From positions 62,001 to 126,000 of the forward strand of contig JAAWCJ010000016.1 in the NCBI GenBank assembly GCA_022793195.1: a stretch of DNA of 64,000 nucleotides, given 5' to 3'. Source of the stretch: Lachnospiraceae bacterium. Lineage in GTDB: Bacteria > Bacillota > Clostridia > Lachnospirales > Lachnospiraceae. The stretch's first letter is position 1, and each line of letters opens with the position of its first letter. Positions 48,119 through 58,469 of this stretch are shown here, piece by piece. The notes under the pieces are model-generated. The model was not told the origin of the DNA. It did no database searches and saw nothing but the letters and a program-made list of their open reading frames with translations. The position numbers and the translations under genes are program-made.

Positions 48119-49378
48119 TTAGTTTAACTCGGCAATCCTGGTGACGGCTACGTAGATTTCAGATATTTTATACCAGGTTCTGAAGTCCACGATTCCTGTC
48201 TGCGGAAGGCCGAAAACAGACTGGAATTTTTCCACGGTATTTTTTGTGTTTTCCCCGTAAATGCCGTCTGGAACCAGGGACGGGATAGAGGAGTAGACAC
48301 TGGCGATGCTGCTTAGCTGTTCCTGAAGCTGCCTTACTTTGGAACCGCTGGAACCGATGGACAGATTATAACCGGGCCAGGAGGAGGGGATACCGGAAAT
48401 TTGTTCCGCCGTATTGATGTACATATCCTGGCCATAATAATAACGCAGAATTTCTATGGGGGAATAGCCCTGGTCTCCCAGGCTTTTGGAACCCCACTGA
48501 GTCATCCAGTCGGGGCAGGATACTCTTTTCCCGTCGCAATACTGGGTGAGGATGGGTTGTTTTACATCAGGCCGGGACAGGTAATCAGAAAAAATGTCGT
48601 CCACAACCACAGAGATACTTTCAAAAATATTGCGTCCGTAAATCCATTTGTGATCATAAGCAGTTGAGGAGGTGATGGTGAAATCATACCCTCTGTTTCG
48701 ATACCATTCCGTATAAACCCGGTTCATGGTAAAGGACATAATAGCCAGGACGTTGGCGATAATGGTGTTTTCCGGCCAGTTGGCGTAGATTTCACTGGAT
48801 GCCACATTTTTGATGTAATCTTTGTAAGCGACATAATAATTGGGGGCGGAAGTGTTGCTCAAAGTGCCGTCGTGGACTACAATGGTTTCCGGTACAACCA
48901 CACGGCTTAAAACAATATTTCCGGTTTCAGAAATGGGCTTGACCTCCGGTTCGGCGATTTTGGGAGGGTATTCTCCATACAGGGTATGGTCGGGGATGAC
49001 GATATCGGCGGGAGCGCCCTCTTCTTCTGACAAAGGACGGAGTCTTACATTCTGGATGGCTGTCGCGTCGGGGAGTACTTCCGTGCCGAGGGTGGTCTGG
49101 GGTTCATAACCGGGAGCGGAAACTGTGATGGTGTATTCCATGTAGGGGCGGGGTTCTCCCGGTTCCATACTGTATTCCAGTGGAGGAGTCCCCAGGGTGA
49201 TTTCTTCCGTCCGTCCGGAGGTGTCGGTGGTGAGCTGTTCCAGAGTCTGGCCGTCCCCACCTGTAATGGAAATGGAAACGGTGGCATCGCTTATGGGAAA
49301 ATTATTCAGGGAAGAATTGACACTTATGGAAAGTTTCCCGGTATCAGTGGTATCGGTTTGCAAAGCCTTTAGAATCAA
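48119..49378 (-). CDS. Peptidoglycan-binding domain protein (spore-cortex-lytic/SleC-like architecture)
   Basis: C-terminal PG_binding_1-like domain (GSSGSKVRQLQEQLSSIA...VPDGIYGENTKNTVEKFQSVFGLPQTGIVDFRTWYKI); N-terminal carboxypeptidase-regulatory-like region. Confidence 0.7.
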   Translation of the reverse strand: MILKALQTDTTDTGKLSISVNSSLNNFPISDATVSISITGGDGQTLEQLTTDTSGRTEEITLGTPPLEYSMEPGEPRPYMEYTITVSAPGYEPQTTLGTEVLPDATAIQNVRLRPLSEEEGAPADIVIPDHTLYGEYPPKIAEPEVKPISETGNIVLSRVVVPETIVVHDGTLSNTSAPNYYVAYKDYIKNVASSEIYANWPENTIIANVLAIMSFTMNRVYTEWYRNRGYDFTITSSTAYDHKWIYGRNIFESISVVVDDIFSDYLSRPDVKQPILTQYCDGKRVSCPDWMTQWGSKSLGDQGYSPIEILRYYYGQDMYINTAEQISGIPSSWPGYNLSIGSSGSKVRQLQEQLSSIASVYSSIPSLVPDGIYGENTKNTVEKFQSVFGLPQTGIVDFRTWYKISEIYVAVTRIAELN

Positions 49379-49544
49379 TGGAAATCTCCGCAGTTTGGTT
49401 TGTTGTCAATAGTATATGACAGAAAGATGTTTTTTGTGCGTGTACCTTCATGGACGTATTTAAAATTCCTGCGGGAAAAGGGTTGAAATGCAAAATATAT
49501 TATGGTAGAATTTTTACAATTTAAGAAAAAGTTAAATGACATGC

Positions 49545-49566
49545 GCGGGCTTCCGCGCTTTTTGCA
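49545..49566 (+). terminator. Possible leader terminator/attenuator upstream of carA
   Basis: GCGCGG-GCTT-CCGCGC-TTTTT. Confidence 0.55.
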
Positions 49567-49638
49567 GGTAAGGCCCCGGACATGCCGGATGGCAGCAGGA
49601 GAATACCTGCAGGGCACACGAAAGGATACGGTGGATAC

Positions 49639-50718
49639 ATGAAGGCTTTTCTCATACTGGAAGACGGAACCGTTTTTCCTGGGACCGGTATCGGTTCGCC
49701 AAAGGAAATTATCAGCGAAATTGTTTTTAACACTTCTATGACAGGTTATCTTGAAGTTCTCACAGACCCTTCTTATGCCGGACAGGCAGTTGTAATGACA
49801 TACCCTCTCATTGGAAATTACGGCATTTGCCGGGAAGATATGGAATCAGGAAAGCCTTGGCCGGACGGCTATATTGTGCGGGAACTTTCCCGGATGCCAA
49901 ATAATTTCAGATGTGACGATACAATCCAGCATTTTTTAGAGGAACATGGGATTCCGGGAATCGCGGGGATTGACACCAGGGCCCTCACAAAGCTTCTCAG
50001 GGAAAAGGGAACCATGAACGGCATGATTACTACAAATGCCGCCTATAACCTGGAGGAAATTCTTCCGAAAATCCGGGCATATGCACCGCGGGGAGTGGTG
50101 GAAAGAACGACTTGCAAGGAAAAATATACGTTGGCGGGAGATGGTTTCAAGGTGGCCCTCCTGGATTTCGGGGCAAAAGAAAATATTGCCCGTTCTTTAA
50201 ATCAAAGAGGCTGCCAGGTGACAGTTTATCCGGCATTTACGTCGGCAGAGGAAATCCTTGCCGGCTGTCCCGACGGTATTATGCTTTCCAATGGCCCCGG
50301 CGATCCCAAAGAGTGTACGGAGATTATTGAAGAGGTGAAGAAGTTATATCATACGGATGTTCCCATTTTTGCCATCTGCCTGGGCCATCAGCTGATGGCT
50401 TTAGCCATGGGGGGCGATACGTATAAATTAAAATACGGCCACAGGGGCGGCAACCACCCGGTGAAAGATTTACAGACAGGACGGGTATACATTTCTTGCC
50501 AGAACCACGGTTATGTGGTGGATACAAAGTCTATTGATGAAAAAGTGGCGCGTCCGGCTTTTGTGAATGTCAATGACGGGACAAATGAGGGGCTTTCCTA
50601 TGTGGGAAAGAATATTTTTACCGTCCAGTTCCACCCGGAGGCATGTCCCGGGCCAAGGGATTTGGCTTACCTGTTTGACCGGTTTGTAAAGATGATGGAG
50701 GTGAAAAAAGATGCCTAA
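49639..50718 (+). CDS. carA: Carbamoyl-phosphate synthase small subunit
   Basis: MKAFLILEDGTVFPGTGIGSPKEIISEIVFNTSMTGYLEVLTDPSYAGQ; FAICLGHQLMALA. Confidence 0.98.
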   Translation: MKAFLILEDGTVFPGTGIGSPKEIISEIVFNTSMTGYLEVLTDPSYAGQAVVMTYPLIGNYGICREDMESGKPWPDGYIVRELSRMPNNFRCDDTIQHFLEEHGIPGIAGIDTRALTKLLREKGTMNGMITTNAAYNLEEILPKIRAYAPRGVVERTTCKEKYTLAGDGFKVALLDFGAKENIARSLNQRGCQVTVYPAFTSAEEILAGCPDGIMLSNGPGDPKECTEIIEEVKKLYHTDVPIFAICLGHQLMALAMGGDTYKLKYGHRGGNHPVKDLQTGRVYISCQNHGYVVDTKSIDEKVARPAFVNVNDGTNEGLSYVGKNIFTVQFHPEACPGPRDLAYLFDRFVKMMEVKKDA

Positions 50719-53700
50719 AAATCCTGAGATCAAAAAAGTGCTGGTCATCGGTTCGGGCCCCATTGTCATCGGACAGGCGGCGGAGTTTGATTATGCAGGC
50801 ACCCAGGCCTGCCGTTCCTTAAAAGAAGAAGGCGTTGAGGTGGTATTGTTAAATTCCAATCCTGCCACCATTATGACAGATAAAGATATTGCCGACCAGG
50901 TTTATATTGAGCCTTTGGCGGTGGAAGTGCTGGAACAGCTCATTGAGAAAGAAAAGCCTGACAGCATCCTGCCCACCCTGGGAGGCCAGGCTGGATTAAA
51001 CCTGGCCATGGAGCTGGCAGATTCCGGTTTTTTAAAAAGCCATGGGGTAAAGCTCATTGGCACCACGCCGGAGACCATCAGAAAGGCGGAGGATCGCCAG
51101 GAATTTAAAGATACCATGGAAAAGATCGGGGAACCCTGTGCCGCCTCCCTGGTGGTCCACGACGTGGAATCGGGTATTGCTTTTGCAGATGAAATCGGCT
51201 ATCCGGTGGTCCTTCGGCCGGCATATACACTGGGCGGAAGCGGAGGAGGTATTGCGTCCAATGAAGAAGAACTGGTGGAAATCCTGAAAAATGGCCTGCG
51301 CCTGTCACGAGTGGGAGAGGTTTTGGTGGAGCGGTGCATTGCCGGCTGGAAAGAGATCGAATATGAGGTGATGCGGGACGGAAATGGAAATGTCATCACT
51401 GTGTGTAATATGGAAAATGTCGATCCGGTGGGAGTCCATACGGGAGACAGTATTGTGGTGGCTCCCTCCCAGACCCTGGGGGATAAAGAATACCAGATGC
51501 TCAGAAGCGCTGCTTTAAATATTATTGACGAGCTCCAAATCACTGGAGGGTGTAACGTCCAGTTTGCCCTTCACCCGGAGAGTTTTGAGTATTGTGTCAT
51601 TGAGGTCAATCCCCGTGTAAGCCGGTCTTCCGCCCTGGCTTCCAAGGCTACCGGCTATCCAATCGCAAAGGTGGCGGCGAAAATCGCTTTAGGCTATACC
51701 CTGGATGAAATTCCCAATGCCATCACCGGGAAGACTTATGCCAGCTTTGAGCCTATGCTGGATTACTGCGTGGTAAAACTTCCGCGTTTGCCTTTTGACA
51801 AATTTATCAGCGCCAAACGGACTCTGACCACCCAGATGAAGGCCACAGGAGAGGTCATGAGCATCTGTACCAGTTTTGAGGGCGCACTTATGAAGGCGAT
51901 CCGTTCCCTGGAACAGCATGTGGACAGTCTGCTTTCCGTGGATTTTTCCGGTGAGACAAAGGAGGAGCTTACAGCCAGGCTCCACAAAGTGGATGACAGG
52001 CGGATTTATGTCATTGCGGAAGCGCTGCGCCGGGGAATTCCTTATGATACGATTCATGAGATTACGGGAATTGACAAATGGTTTATTGATAAGATTTCCA
52101 TTCTTACCGAGATGGAAAAAAGGCTTAAAACAGAGCCCTTGACAGGGGAACTTTTGGCTGAGGCCAAACGGATGGAATTTCCGGACGGGGTCATTGGCCG
52201 CCTGACAGGGAGGGCAGAGCGGGAGATTAAATATCTGAGGGATAAATACGGTATCCACGTTGCCTTTAAGATGGTGGACACTTGCGCCGCAGAGTTTGCC
52301 GCGGAAACTCCTTACTATTATTCCTGTTTCGGAAGTGAGAATGAAGCGGTGGGGGAAAAGACAGGAAAGAAAGTTCTGGTTTTAGGTTCCGGCCCCATTC
52401 GGATTGGCCAGGGTATTGAGTTTGACTTCTGCAGCGTCCACAGTACATGGGCTTTCCGGGACGCAGGATATGAGACCGTTATCATCAATAACAATCCTGA
52501 AACGGTCAGCACGGACTTTGATATTGCCGATAAACTGTATTTTGAACCGCTGACACCGGAAGATGTGGAGAATGTGGTGGAATTGGAGCGGCCGGACGGG
52601 GCTGTGGTACAGTTTGGGGGCCAGACGGCCATCAAGCTGACGGAAGCGTTGATGAGGATGGGCGTCCCTATTCTCGGGACTTCCGCAAAGGATGTGGATG
52701 CGGCGGAAGACAGGGAGCTTTTTGACCGGATTCTGGAAGAATGTTGTATTCCAAGGCCGGCGGGCCATACGGTATATACATGTGAAGAGGCCATAGAGGC
52801 TGCCGATGACCTGGGTTATCCGGTGCTGGTGCGCCCTTCTTATGTGCTGGGCGGCCAGGGGATGCAGATTGCCATCAATGACCAGGATATCAGGGAATTT
52901 ATCGGGGTCATCAACAGGATTGCACAGGACCATCCGATTCTGGTGGATAAGTATCTCCGTGGAAAAGAAATTGAGGTGGATGCGGTCTGCGACGGGGAGG
53001 ATGTGCTGATACCCGGTATCATGGAGCATATTGAGCGGGCGGGAATCCATTCAGGAGACAGCATTTCTGTTTATCCGGCGGCCAGCCTCACCGAGAAGAC
53101 AAAGAGGGTGATCGGGGAATATACGAAGAGACTGGCCAGGGCCTTGCATGTGCGGGGATTAATCAATATCCAGTTTATTGTCAGCAATGATGAAGTGTAT
53201 GTGATTGAGGTGAATCCCCGCTCCAGCAGGACTGTCCCCTATATCAGTAAGGTGACGGGAATCCCCATTGTGAAGCTGGCCACGGAAGTGATCATTGGAA
53301 AGACCATACGGGAACTGGGCTTTGAGCCGGGGATTCAGCCGGAGGCCGATTATGTGGCTGTGAAAATGCCGGTATTTTCCTTTGAAAAGATCAGGGGGGC
53401 CGATATTGGCCTGGGACCGGAAATGAAGTCCACAGGTGAATGTCTGGGTATTGCAAAGAACTTTAATGAGGCCCTCTACAAAGCGTTTTTGGGAGCAGGC
53501 ATCCGTCTTCCCAGGACGAAAAAAATGATCATTACCGTCAAGGATGCGGATAAACTGGAGGCAGTGGATATTGGCCGCCGGTTTGAGGCGCTGGGCTACA
53601 AGATTTATGCCACCAGGAGTACGGCAAAGATTCTCAATGAAAATGGTGTGAAAGCAGTCAAAATCAATAAGCTGGAGCAGGAATCCCCCAATCTTTTGGA

Positions 53701-53938
53701 CTTGATCTTGGAGCATGAGATCGACCTGGTTATCGACACACCCAACCAGGGCGCGACGAAAAGCCATGACGGTTTCATCATCCGCCGGAATGCCATTGAG
53801 ACAGGTGTGAATGTGCTGACAGCCATTGATACGGCCAGGGCCCTTGTGACAAGTCTGGAAAACCGGAAGGAAAAATTGCACCTGATTGATATTGCCACAG
53901 TGAGAAACAGAGGGATTACGGCAGAAGGAGGGAAATGA
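50711..53938 (+). CDS. carB: Carbamoyl-phosphate synthase large subunit
   Basis: VLVIGSGPIVIGQAAEFDYAGTQACRSLKEEG; duplicated ATP-grasp domains; C-terminal MGS-like domain. Confidence 0.99.
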   Translation: MPKNPEIKKVLVIGSGPIVIGQAAEFDYAGTQACRSLKEEGVEVVLLNSNPATIMTDKDIADQVYIEPLAVEVLEQLIEKEKPDSILPTLGGQAGLNLAMELADSGFLKSHGVKLIGTTPETIRKAEDRQEFKDTMEKIGEPCAASLVVHDVESGIAFADEIGYPVVLRPAYTLGGSGGGIASNEEELVEILKNGLRLSRVGEVLVERCIAGWKEIEYEVMRDGNGNVITVCNMENVDPVGVHTGDSIVVAPSQTLGDKEYQMLRSAALNIIDELQITGGCNVQFALHPESFEYCVIEVNPRVSRSSALASKATGYPIAKVAAKIALGYTLDEIPNAITGKTYASFEPMLDYCVVKLPRLPFDKFISAKRTLTTQMKATGEVMSICTSFEGALMKAIRSLEQHVDSLLSVDFSGETKEELTARLHKVDDRRIYVIAEALRRGIPYDTIHEITGIDKWFIDKISILTEMEKRLKTEPLTGELLAEAKRMEFPDGVIGRLTGRAEREIKYLRDKYGIHVAFKMVDTCAAEFAAETPYYYSCFGSENEAVGEKTGKKVLVLGSGPIRIGQGIEFDFCSVHSTWAFRDAGYETVIINNNPETVSTDFDIADKLYFEPLTPEDVENVVELERPDGAVVQFGGQTAIKLTEALMRMGVPILGTSAKDVDAAEDRELFDRILEECCIPRPAGHTVYTCEEAIEAADDLGYPVLVRPSYVLGGQGMQIAINDQDIREFIGVINRIAQDHPILVDKYLRGKEIEVDAVCDGEDVLIPGIMEHIERAGIHSGDSISVYPAASLTEKTKRVIGEYTKRLARALHVRGLINIQFIVSNDEVYVIEVNPRSSRTVPYISKVTGIPIVKLATEVIIGKTIRELGFEPGIQPEADYVAVKMPVFSFEKIRGADIGLGPEMKSTGECLGIAKNFNEALYKAFLGAGIRLPRTKKMIITVKDADKLEAVDIGRRFEALGYKIYATRSTAKILNENGVKAVKINKLEQESPNLLDLILEHEIDLVIDTPNQGATKSHDGFIIRRNAIETGVNVLTAIDTARALVTSLENRKEKLHLIDIATVRNRGITAEGGK

Positions 53939-54831
53939 TGAATCAGGAGAGATGGGGAAGAAGGATCTGGAGGCTGATTTATCCGGGCCTGACTTACCTG
54001 GGAATCTGTTTTATTATAGAAGTGATAGCAGCAGTGTGGATTGCTTTTTCAACAGTTTCCCAATATGATATCAACACTTTGAATAGCGAAATGAATAACA
54101 TTATCAATGGAATGGTAGACAGAACCCTTTCCATTGCTTTGGAGCTTCAGGTGCTGGCGGCATTCCTGACTCTTCCGATTTTGATCTTGTACTACCGGAT
54201 GGACAGAAAGCGGGAGGAGAGACAAAAGCTTGTCCATCGATTTACACCGGTGCCTGCCTGGCAGTATGTGCTGGTTGCAGTACTTGGCATGGCGGCCTGC
54301 CTGGCAGGGAACAATCTGGTTTTTGCCAGCGGGCTTTATCAGGTATCGGATGCATACGATGCCATTTCTGAGCTGCTTTATGGCGGGAAACTGGCGCTGG
54401 AGCTTGTGGGCCTGGGAATCATCGTACCTGTGGTGGAGGAAATTATTTTCCGGGGGCTTATGTACCGGAGAATGAGGGAATACATGAATGTTTCCATGGC
54501 GTCTGTGGTATGCTCCATGATTTTCGGCTTTTATCATGGGAACCTGGTGCAAGGTGTCTACGCTTTTTGCCTGAGCCTTCTGTTCATATATGTGTATGAG
54601 CGGTTCCATAGTATGGTGGCCCCCATATTGTTTCATGTGGCGGCCAACCTGTTGTCGGTGGTGGTATCAGAGATGGACCTTTTGGACGGGATTCACCGTT
54701 CGGCGGTATCATTCTGGGGCAGCACGATTGTGGCCTGCGGAGTCTTAATTGGAATGGTGTATCTGATTGAACGGTTTGTCTATTCGGAAGAAATCCTGGA
54801 AGAGCCTGTTTCAGGACAGGAAAATGAATAG
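53935..54831 (+). CDS. CPBP-family intramembrane metalloprotease
   Basis: VPVVEEIIFRGLMYRRMREY and FGFYHGNLVQGVYAF CPBP/Abi motifs. Confidence 0.9.
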   Translation: MMNQERWGRRIWRLIYPGLTYLGICFIIEVIAAVWIAFSTVSQYDINTLNSEMNNIINGMVDRTLSIALELQVLAAFLTLPILILYYRMDRKREERQKLVHRFTPVPAWQYVLVAVLGMAACLAGNNLVFASGLYQVSDAYDAISELLYGGKLALELVGLGIIVPVVEEIIFRGLMYRRMREYMNVSMASVVCSMIFGFYHGNLVQGVYAFCLSLLFIYVYERFHSMVAPILFHVAANLLSVVVSEMDLLDGIHRSAVSFWGSTIVACGVLIGMVYLIERFVYSEEILEEPVSGQENE

Positions 54832-54833
54832 GA

Positions 54834-54880
54834 AGGCTGTTGCAAAATCTCAGGATTTTGCAACAGCCTTTGTTTTTTTG
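54834..54880. terminator. Bidirectional terminator
   Basis: GGCTGTTGCAAAATCTCAGGATTTTGCAACAGCCTTTGTTTTTTT. Confidence 0.85.
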
Positions 54881-54888
54881 AGGTGAAA

Positions 54889-55617
54889 TCACATTTTATG
54901 TCTGTAACCGTATAGTAATCTGCGGCTCCTCGTTTTTGCTGCTTTGGAAGATTCCTTTAACATTTCATGCTGATAAATAAAGAAATAGAGGACAATGGCC
55001 AGTACGATGGCTCCCAGTCCGTCCAGTACGGAATGTTGTTTTAAGAACACTGTGGACAGACAAATGGAAACTGTAATCAATGTGGATAAAGGACGAATCC
55101 ATCGATGGTTTCTCGATATATCACTGTTCCACCAGGCAAGGTTTACGCCCAGGGAAGCAAACACATGGATACTGGGGAATACATTGGTGGAAGTATCCGT
55201 TTTGTATAACATCACAATCAATTTGGAAAAAATATTTTTTTCCGGGTTCACCGGGGGCCTCATGGTCTGGCCGTTGGGAAACAAGGTACAGATGGCCAGG
55301 CAGACGGTCATTCCGATGAATAAAAATGCTGTCATCCGGTAAAATTCCTTTTTGGGACGCCAAAACAGGAAAAAGGCCACGGAACCGGCCACAAAAAAGA
55401 ACCAGAACAAATAAGGCACGATGAAATATTCACAAAAAGGAATGAAATCATCAAATGCAATATGGATGTTGGTAAACCGTGTTCCAATGGTTATATGTTT
55501 TTCAAGCCAGAAAAACCAGGGGAAGTAGATAAACACGTAACAAAGAACCCAGGCCTGACGATATTTGCCAAAAAAACGTTTTATTGTGTTCACAGTAAAT
55601 CGCCTTCCTTCCCTCAA
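54889..55617 (-). CDS. PAP2-family phosphatase
   Basis: VFPSIHVFASLGVNLAWW ... KQHSVLDGLGAIVLA PAP2 motifs. Confidence 0.85.
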   Translation of the reverse strand: MREGRRFTVNTIKRFFGKYRQAWVLCYVFIYFPWFFWLEKHITIGTRFTNIHIAFDDFIPFCEYFIVPYLFWFFFVAGSVAFFLFWRPKKEFYRMTAFLFIGMTVCLAICTLFPNGQTMRPPVNPEKNIFSKLIVMLYKTDTSTNVFPSIHVFASLGVNLAWWNSDISRNHRWIRPLSTLITVSICLSTVFLKQHSVLDGLGAIVLAIVLYFFIYQHEMLKESSKAAKTRSRRLLYGYRHKM

Positions 55618-55647
55618 AGGGGATTAAAATTATAATATATTATGTTT

Positions 55648-55691
55648 ACCGCCGGTTGACAAGAACACATGTGGCCCGGTCAACCAACGGT
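55648..55691. repeat. Imperfect inverted repeat related to 35896..35943
   Basis: ACCGCCGGTTGACAAGAACACATGTGGCCCGGTCAACCAACGGT. Confidence 0.7.
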
Positions 55692-55869
55692 TCTGTCTGC
55701 CACTATAGCACGGTTTTTTGTAGATGGCAAGGGCCTTCAGAAAATCTTTAGAAACTATTCTGAAAACATGTGATTGGAAGGAGGGAGAACCATATTGACT
55801 TTTCCGGGAAAGCGATTATAATGATAACGTAATACCGGGAAAGTAAGGTTCAAAAAGGAGTTGCAGGAG

Positions 55870-56370
55870 ATGACAAAAGGAAAATTCAGGTTGACGGTGT
55901 ATATGGTTCCGGTTCTCATGTCGATAGTATTGACGGCATGCGGCGGCAAAGAAGGCGCCACAGAACAGGGAACGACGGCGGCGCAGGCACAGGTGACAGA
56001 GTCAAAAGTACCTCAGGAGAGCACTGAGCCTGAAAAAGAGAAATATGCCACAGTTGCCGATTTTGTAAATTCTGAAACAATGCAAAAGCAGCTGGAGGCC
56101 CAGAAACAGAGCATGGGCGATGCCAATTTGGATGTTTCTGTCGCGGGAGAGGATAATAAACTAATTTATACATTTGCTTACCGCCAATTAAAATCGGCGG
56201 AGGGGATGGCTGAGGTGCTTAAGGAGACACTGGAGGCAGAGCGGGATACTCTTGTCCAGTTGGCCAATTACATTAAAGAGGCTGTGGATGTGGAAAACCC
56301 GGTGGTGGTAGTTAAATACCTGGATACAAAAGGAAATGAGATATATTCCGCGGAATTTATGGCTGAATAA
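55870..56370 (+). CDS. Lipoprotein, DUF4854-like
   Basis: Lipobox LTACGG; FVNSETMQKQLEAQKQSMGDANLDVSVAGEDNKLIYTFAYRQ. Confidence 0.7.
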   Translation: MTKGKFRLTVYMVPVLMSIVLTACGGKEGATEQGTTAAQAQVTESKVPQESTEPEKEKYATVADFVNSETMQKQLEAQKQSMGDANLDVSVAGEDNKLIYTFAYRQLKSAEGMAEVLKETLEAERDTLVQLANYIKEAVDVENPVVVVKYLDTKGNEIYSAEFMAE

Positions 56371-56383
56371 AAAATTGCGATAA

Positions 56384-56415
56384 AAAAGGTACGGCCCGAA
56401 GGCCGTACCTTTTTT
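56384..56415. terminator. Bidirectional terminator
   Basis: AAAAAAGGTACGGCC-CGAA-GGCCGTACCTTTTTT. Confidence 0.9.
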
Positions 56416-56435
56416 GTTGTATAGAAAGCAGGTTT

Positions 56436-58205
56436 TTATTTGATCGGGTCATAATACTGGGATTCATAGTACTTATAGAGGGCTTTATATTCTTCCGTCG
56501 TGCCGCGATGCATAAGTTTCTGGTATTCGTGGGAATCAAAATTTTTGGCATTGCTGAGCTTTTCAATAATATGTAAGGCCACATTGGAACAGTGGTCGGA
56601 AATACGTTCGGCGCTGGTTAAAAATTCCGTGAGGGAAATACCAGCCTGGACGCTGCAGTTCCCTTTGCTGAGCCGTTCAATATGATGTACTTTTATGGTT
56701 TCCCTGAGGACATCAATGACTTCCTCCAGGGGTTCCACCCGGTAAGCAATGGTCAGATTGTCGTTTTGATAAGCGTCCAAGGTAATGGTAAGTACGTGCT
56801 TGACGGCAGAAACGGTCATTTTGATCTCTTTTAAGCCTTTTTTAGAGAAGGAGATGCCCTGCTCTTTGTTGAACTGTCCCACTTCGGCAATGTTTACGCA
56901 GTGGTCGCCAATCCGTTCAAAATCGCCGATACAGTGAAGCAGCATAGCAACTTCCCTCTGGTCTTCCCGCCGGATATTCTGGGCGGTGATTCGCACCAGA
57001 TATTCTCCAAGGGCAGTCTCACATTTATCCAGGAAGGTTTCGTTTTCATTGAGCTTTTCAAAGGTCTTCTCATCGAAATCATAAAGAAGGGACACAGCCA
57101 TATCATAATTTTCCTGGATGGTTTCACCCATCTGAAGCGTTACCTTGCGACACTGTTCCAGGGCGACAGTGGGCCTGTTTAAGAAGATATCGTCCAGAAG
57201 CGCCAGGCTGGAATCTGCGCGGGAAGGAGCGTCGTCGTGGAGCAGTTTTTTGGAAATGGATACCAGGACACTGCAGAAAGGTAATAAAATCACACTGGTT
57301 GCAATATTAAACAATGTATGGAAATCAGCAATATTACCACGGGTCATGGCGCTTTCCCAGAAAGAGAAACCAACGAGAGCCTGGAAACCGTAAATCCCAA
57401 TCAGGAACATGATTGCTCCGATAATATTGATCATCAGGTGGCAGACAACAACGCGTTTGGCATTTTTATTGGTGCCAATACTGGCAATTAATACAGTGAT
57501 ACATTTGCCGATATTCTGGCCAATGATGATGGGGGCCGCCATGGAGAATGTCACTGTGCCAGTGGAAGCGATGGCCTGTAAAATACCGACGGAAGCAGAG
57601 GAACTCTGCAGGATGGCCGTAACTACAGCTCCAAGGAGCACACCAAGCAGGGGATTTTTAAACATAAAGAAAATTTCCTGAAAAGCAGGTGAATCCTTTA
57701 AAGGAGAGAGGGCTGATTCCATGGTGGTCATACCAAAGAAAAGAATCCCGAAACCAATCAGCAGATGGGCGATGTCGCGGGTTTTCCTGCGCTTGCTTAT
57801 GAGAATCATAAAAGAGCCGATGGCAATCACAATGGGGGCAAAGGAGGTGGGCTTGATCAGTTCAAAAAAAAGCTGTGAGCCGGATAAATCACCGAGACGT
57901 AAAATTTGCCCGGTGACAGTAGTACCGATGTTGGCGCCCATAATCACAGGAATGGTCTGGGCGAATTTCATAATACCGGCATTTACGAAACCCACCAGCA
58001 TGACTGTGGTGGCGGCGGAGCTTTGAATAATGCCTGTGACTACGGCGCCCAGGGCCAATCCCTTTAAGCGGTTATTGGTCAGCTTTTCCAAAGTCTTTTC
58101 CAGGCCGGCGCCTGCAATTTTCTCCAGAGAGGTGCCAAGGAGGCTCATGCCATAGAGAAACAGGCCGATGCCGCCAAGAAGTGTCAGAACTGAAAAAATG
58201 TCCAC
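56436..58205 (-). CDS. Na/Pi cotransporter family protein with C-terminal PhoU-like domain (GTG start)
   Basis: GGIGLFLYGMSLLGTSLEKIAG, duplicated GAVVTGIIQSSAATTVMLVGFVNAG / GAVVTAILQSSSASVGILQA; PhoU-like helices. Confidence 0.93.
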   Translation of the reverse strand: MDIFSVLTLLGGIGLFLYGMSLLGTSLEKIAGAGLEKTLEKLTNNRLKGLALGAVVTGIIQSSAATTVMLVGFVNAGIMKFAQTIPVIMGANIGTTVTGQILRLGDLSGSQLFFELIKPTSFAPIVIAIGSFMILISKRRKTRDIAHLLIGFGILFFGMTTMESALSPLKDSPAFQEIFFMFKNPLLGVLLGAVVTAILQSSSASVGILQAIASTGTVTFSMAAPIIIGQNIGKCITVLIASIGTNKNAKRVVVCHLMINIIGAIMFLIGIYGFQALVGFSFWESAMTRGNIADFHTLFNIATSVILLPFCSVLVSISKKLLHDDAPSRADSSLALLDDIFLNRPTVALEQCRKVTLQMGETIQENYDMAVSLLYDFDEKTFEKLNENETFLDKCETALGEYLVRITAQNIRREDQREVAMLLHCIGDFERIGDHCVNIAEVGQFNKEQGISFSKKGLKEIKMTVSAVKHVLTITLDAYQNDNLTIAYRVEPLEEVIDVLRETIKVHHIERLSKGNCSVQAGISLTEFLTSAERISDHCSNVALHIIEKLSNAKNFDSHEYQKLMHRGTTEEYKALYKYYESQYYDPIK

Positions 58206-58469
58206 GGATTTTTCCTCATTTCTTTTGAATTTTTCTACTTAGATTTTCTACTGTAAAAACAGCATAACTATGAAACTATACTATTATAAATACAAGAAAG
58301 CGTCAATAAGAATTTTTTCTTTGAGCTTGTTTCCTTTTCTCCAAAATGATATACTAAATCATGTATGCCTTTTGGCGGGAGGGTATGTTTGATAAACTTG
58401 AAATGATGATCTGTATGCCAAAGGGCAATGTGAAATGCCCGAAAGGGACAGGACTGGAGGAAAGAAAAG

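Noticed and set aside
49570-49620. SRP RNA-like core (GGATGGCAGCAG vs GGAAGGAAGCAG) in the carA leader
   Set aside because: The 5' CAGG side and the rest of the SRP helix do not fit; kept only as an unclassified leader structure
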